From Candidatus Bipolaricaulota bacterium (GTDB lineage Bacteria; Bipolaricaulota; Bipolaricaulia; UBA7950; UBA9294): DNA of 8,239 nucleotides. The stretch covers positions 1-8,239 of the forward strand of contig JAJOKK010000236.1 of the NCBI GenBank assembly GCA_021129875.1. The letters run 5' to 3'. The notes beneath the pieces were generated by a model, which was not told the origin of the DNA, did not search any database, and worked only from the letters and a program-made list of their open reading frames with translations. A program made the translations under genes and the position numbers. The number at the start of each line of letters is the position of its first letter. The first letter of the stretch is position 1. Below, piece after piece: positions 6,742 through 8,239 of the stretch.

Positions 6742-7247
6742 AGGTCTATTCACTCTTCTTCACTGCGTTCGGCTCGCTCCTCCTCGCCGGGATAGGCTTC
6801 TTTCTCGGTCTATCCTCGCTCGGCGCGGGCGGTCTGGTCCTCCTCGCCGGATGGATAGCCACCACCAAGTTTCTGAACGGCGAACGTATCGCCAGCCTCC
6901 TCCTCGCCCTGTCCACGGCATTCGCCGTCACTGCGATCTTCCGTGGCGGGAACACCTACGCCGTGCTCGGCGCGCTCACCCTCATCCTGATCGGATGGGA
7001 GATCTTCCACTCCTCTCTAGCGATCGCTGCCTTCACAAAGGAAGAGCAACAAAGCTTTGCCAAACAGTATATGTGGCCGATGCTCGCCCTGGGAGCAGCC
7101 GGCATGCTCCTTGCCATGCTCTCGCTGCAAGTGCAGGTGCGGTTGACCTTTCGTCTTGGCCTTGCCCTTGGCTTGGCAGCCATTATCCTGCTCGGCCTCA
7201 TCCTTCGCAGTTCGGGAGGGCGCACGCAGAAGCACAGGCGCCGGTGA
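6738..7247 (+). CDS. Small polytopic membrane protein (C)
   Basis: This 169-residue, very hydrophobic protein has about six predicted helices (roughly 5-25, 26-44, 50-67, 72-91, 111-130 and 137-157), a short basic C-terminal tail (GGRTQKHRRR) and one polar loop around FTKEEQQSFAKQYMW. I recognise no family. Its place after DUF58 suits a membrane partner of the cassette; haloarchaeal clusters have a DUF7519 polytopic protein in a comparable place, which is an analogy only. I chose ATG 6738 because it overlaps the DUF58 stop and follows a strong AGGAGG at 6727-6732 with a five-base spacer. An in-frame ATG at 6669 lies inside the DUF58 gene and would add a non-hydrophobic 23-residue leader. It is the last gene of the operon. 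No clear intrinsic terminator follows. Confidence 0.75.
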   Translation: MKVYSLFFTAFGSLLLAGIGFFLGLSSLGAGGLVLLAGWIATTKFLNGERIASLLLALSTAFAVTAIFRGGNTYAVLGALTLILIGWEIFHSSLAIAAFTKEEQQSFAKQYMWPMLALGAAGMLLAMLSLQVQVRLTFRLGLALGLAAIILLGLILRSSGGRTQKHRRR

Positions 7248-7482
7248 AGGCTGTGCGCTGTGCAAGCATGCAACGCTGCTCTACTGCTTCGGTGCAAAGA
7301 GTGGGCCTTTTCGCATAAGTCGGCTGACCAGGAAGAGGTTGCGATATGGGAGCCCTTCTGGCATTAAGACCTGAATCTGCAGAGGAGGCCTCCTGCCGCC
7401 CGCGCATATTCACCATCTCATTCCTTGCCTGCGCACAATTTGCCGGATAAATCCGTCAGCTGGAGTCCTTGGCCGGGAAGTT

Positions 7483-7692
7483 CTATCTGCCCAAACGCTC
7501 TCTAATCCTGGTGTTATCGAGGATTTTCCCTACTACAGCAAGCCCTGAACGACTGACAAGGTGTTCTTTGTCCCGCACAATCTCAGCATTTATCCTCTCT
7601 TCGCCTCCAAGGTAAACGCTTTCTTCAGGTGTTAATACTATGAAGCATAGCGCCCTGTCTAGAAGAAAGCCAATTTGCCGCCGCCGGTTGCT
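7483..7692 (-). pseudogene. Possible transposase remnant
   Basis: On the minus strand a 69-codon stop-to-stop frame without an ATG reads, in its clearest part, FIVLTPEESVYLGGEERINA and then IVRDKEHLVSRSGLAVVGKI followed by LDNTRIRERLGR. The pattern 'SxxGLxxVGKxLDxTxIRxRL' reminds me of the N-terminal part of DDE transposases in the IS4/IS1380 neighbourhood. That is recollection, not a search result. After the TAG the next frame continues plausibly as IELPGQGLQLTDLSGKLCAG before another stop, which suggests a frameshift. There is no start codon, catalytic core or flanking terminal repeat, so the element is dead and cut down. A chance open frame cannot be excluded. Confidence 0.4.
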
Positions 7693-7740
7693 TCACGGAT
7701 CCAGGCTAAAGCGATAGACCGGACAAGATTGCCTGCAATA

Positions 7741-7769
7741 CGAACGGCGGGTTTTATCCCCGTCGTTCG
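7741..7769. repeat. Hairpin with 11-bp stem
   Basis: CGAACGGCGGG (7741-7751) pairs with CCCGTCGTTCG (7759-7769) around the loop TTTTATC. The single mismatch becomes a G-U pair in plus-strand RNA. The right arm overlaps the left arm of a second small hairpin, TCGGGA (7767-7772) with TCCCGA (7779-7784), so the two compete over three bases. No run of T follows either one. Confidence 0.6.
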
Positions 7770-7792
7770 GGATCTCTCTCCCGACACAGACC

Positions 7793-7837
7793 GCCTGTCT
7801 ACGACCTGAGGTCGCAGACCTCAGGTCGTAGACAGGC
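7793..7837. repeat. Perfect 45-bp palindrome with 21-bp arms and 3-bp loop
   Basis: The left arm (7793-7813) is the exact reverse complement of the right arm (7817-7837), separated by GCA. Each arm also contains its own smaller dyad: GACCTGAGGTC on the left and GACCTCAGGTC on the right. CTACGACC from the left arm (7799-7806) recurs outside the palindrome at 7866-7873, so GGTCGTAG in the right arm (7824-7831) has two possible partners. No T-tract follows on either strand, so it is not a standard Rho-independent terminator. It sits between converging genes, where it could still slow RNA polymerase or stabilise 3' ends. Confidence 0.85.
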
Positions 7838-7957
7838 TACGCAGCTCGTACCAGTGCTTAGTACCCTACGACCGGTTCTTCTCTGTAGCGATAGTGCCGA
7901 TCTCGCTGGACGGGGGCGTCAATCGAATTGCGCCAGCGGTACCGAGTTCGCATCTTT

Positions 7958-8239
7958 TTAGGGTGCTAAGATCGCCGGAATACCGGGGACCAGCCCGGCT
8001 GCAGCCATCACGCCGGTGCAGATAATTACGGTGAGAAGAGGTATGACCACTCGATCGATCGGCCTCAATGATCTGCTCCTTTCAAGATCGCCAAGTACCC
8101 CACTGTTAGAAAGCAGCATCGCGAATGCCCAACCGAAAACCGGGTTTATAAGTAGAGCTCCAAACATGCATATACCGGCTTCCTCCGCCTCTTCCCTCGT
8201 TCTTATCATCCTCATTCCAGCCTCGAGCAACGGAAGGAA
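7958..8239 (-). CDS. C-terminal part of an unrecognised membrane protein (cut by window end)
   Basis: The minus-strand frame is open from the window edge to the TAA at 7958-7960, giving at least 93 residues, so the true start lies outside. A TTG at 8230 and ATGs at 8215-8213 and 8209-8207 are in frame but have no convincing ribosome binding site, so I treat the gene as truncated. The visible part has a polar segment with TREEAEEAG, a hydrophobic helix around ICMFGALLINPVFGWAFAML, a charged loop (GDLERSRSLRPIDR), and a second helix VVIPLLTVIICTGVMAAAG, ending PGIPAILAP. I do not recognise the family. It runs towards the aspS operon, so the two units are convergent. Confidence 0.6.
   Translation of the reverse strand, partial: FLPLLEAGMRMIRTREEAEEAGICMFGALLINPVFGWAFAMLLSNSGVLGDLERSRSLRPIDRVVIPLLTVIICTGVMAAAGLVPGIPAILAP

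Larger units (their letters stand above)
7248..7957. other. Intergenic region between convergent genes: decayed frames and inverted repeats
   Basis: About 710 bases without an intact gene. The first half carries broken minus-strand frames: a 27-codon frame MPEGLPYRNLFLVSRLMRKG at 7281-7364, whose origin I do not recognise, and the transposase-like relic at 7483-7692. A 12-bp palindrome AGGAGGCCTCCT lies at 7383-7394. The second half (about 7740-7875) holds several hairpin-forming repeats. The stretch around 7490-7660 looks poorer in GC than the operon, which would fit acquired DNA. I see no tRNA, CRISPR array or T-tract terminator. Confidence 0.6.

Noticed and set aside
7293..7315. Imperfect hairpin after the last operon gene as a terminator
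   Set aside because: It has a mismatch and a wobble pair, a weak AT-rich stem, and no T-tract afterwards.
7156..7416. Short open frames on both strands around the end of the operon
   Set aside because: Arg/Ser/Ala-rich composition, overlapping each other or the last operon gene, without ribosome binding sites or known motifs.
7793..7837. Palindrome as a standard intrinsic terminator of the operon or of the convergent gene
   Set aside because: No run of T follows it on either strand, and it lies about 550 bases beyond the last operon stop.
7740..7875. CRISPR array
   Set aside because: The repeats are inverted and unequal, with no regular repeat-spacer pattern and no cas genes in the window.

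Overview
The window looks like a piece of a bacterial chromosome of moderately high GC. The aspartyl-tRNA synthetase is the bacterial type with a GAD insertion, and the genes are packed into one polycistron with clear AGGAG-type ribosome binding sites. I cannot assign a lineage from sequence alone; an uncultivated or deep-branching bacterium would fit, but that is a guess.

Layout. Positions 1-231 hold no convincing gene but contain a perfect TATAAT box. From 232 to 7247 runs one plus-strand operon: aspS; a DUF4129 membrane protein (copy 1, 'A1'); a 45-codon chimeric ORF; a second DUF4129 membrane protein (copy 2, 'A2'); a small two-helix membrane protein ('B'); a MoxR-type AAA+ ATPase; a DUF58 protein; and a small polytopic membrane protein ('C'). 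Almost every junction overlaps (ATGA) or abuts, so the genes are probably translationally coupled. Positions 7248-7957 are non-coding in appearance: decayed minus-strand reading frames with a transposase-like stretch, then a dense cluster of inverted repeats that includes a perfect 21-bp-arm palindrome. The window ends in the 3' part of an unrecognised minus-strand membrane protein gene.

How the genes fit together. MoxR, DUF58 and DUF4129 proteins with small membrane partners form a recurring cassette. In it a MoxR ATPase is thought to act as a chaperone on a membrane-bound DUF58/vWA-like protein. No transglutaminase-like member is present here. Attachment of the cassette to aspS is unusual and probably supplies housekeeping-level transcription.

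The most interesting signal is the scar of an ancient tandem duplication. The repeated unit ran from the last ~37 codons of aspS through the whole DUF4129 gene into the first ~11 codons of gene B. The recombination joint lies where both aspS and gene B encode Val-Ile-Ala-Phe. It left an open, in-frame 45-codon fusion (B start + aspS tail) that overlaps A1's stop by ATGA and A2's start by ATGA. It reads as a molecular fossil that still fits the translational relay between the two paralogues.
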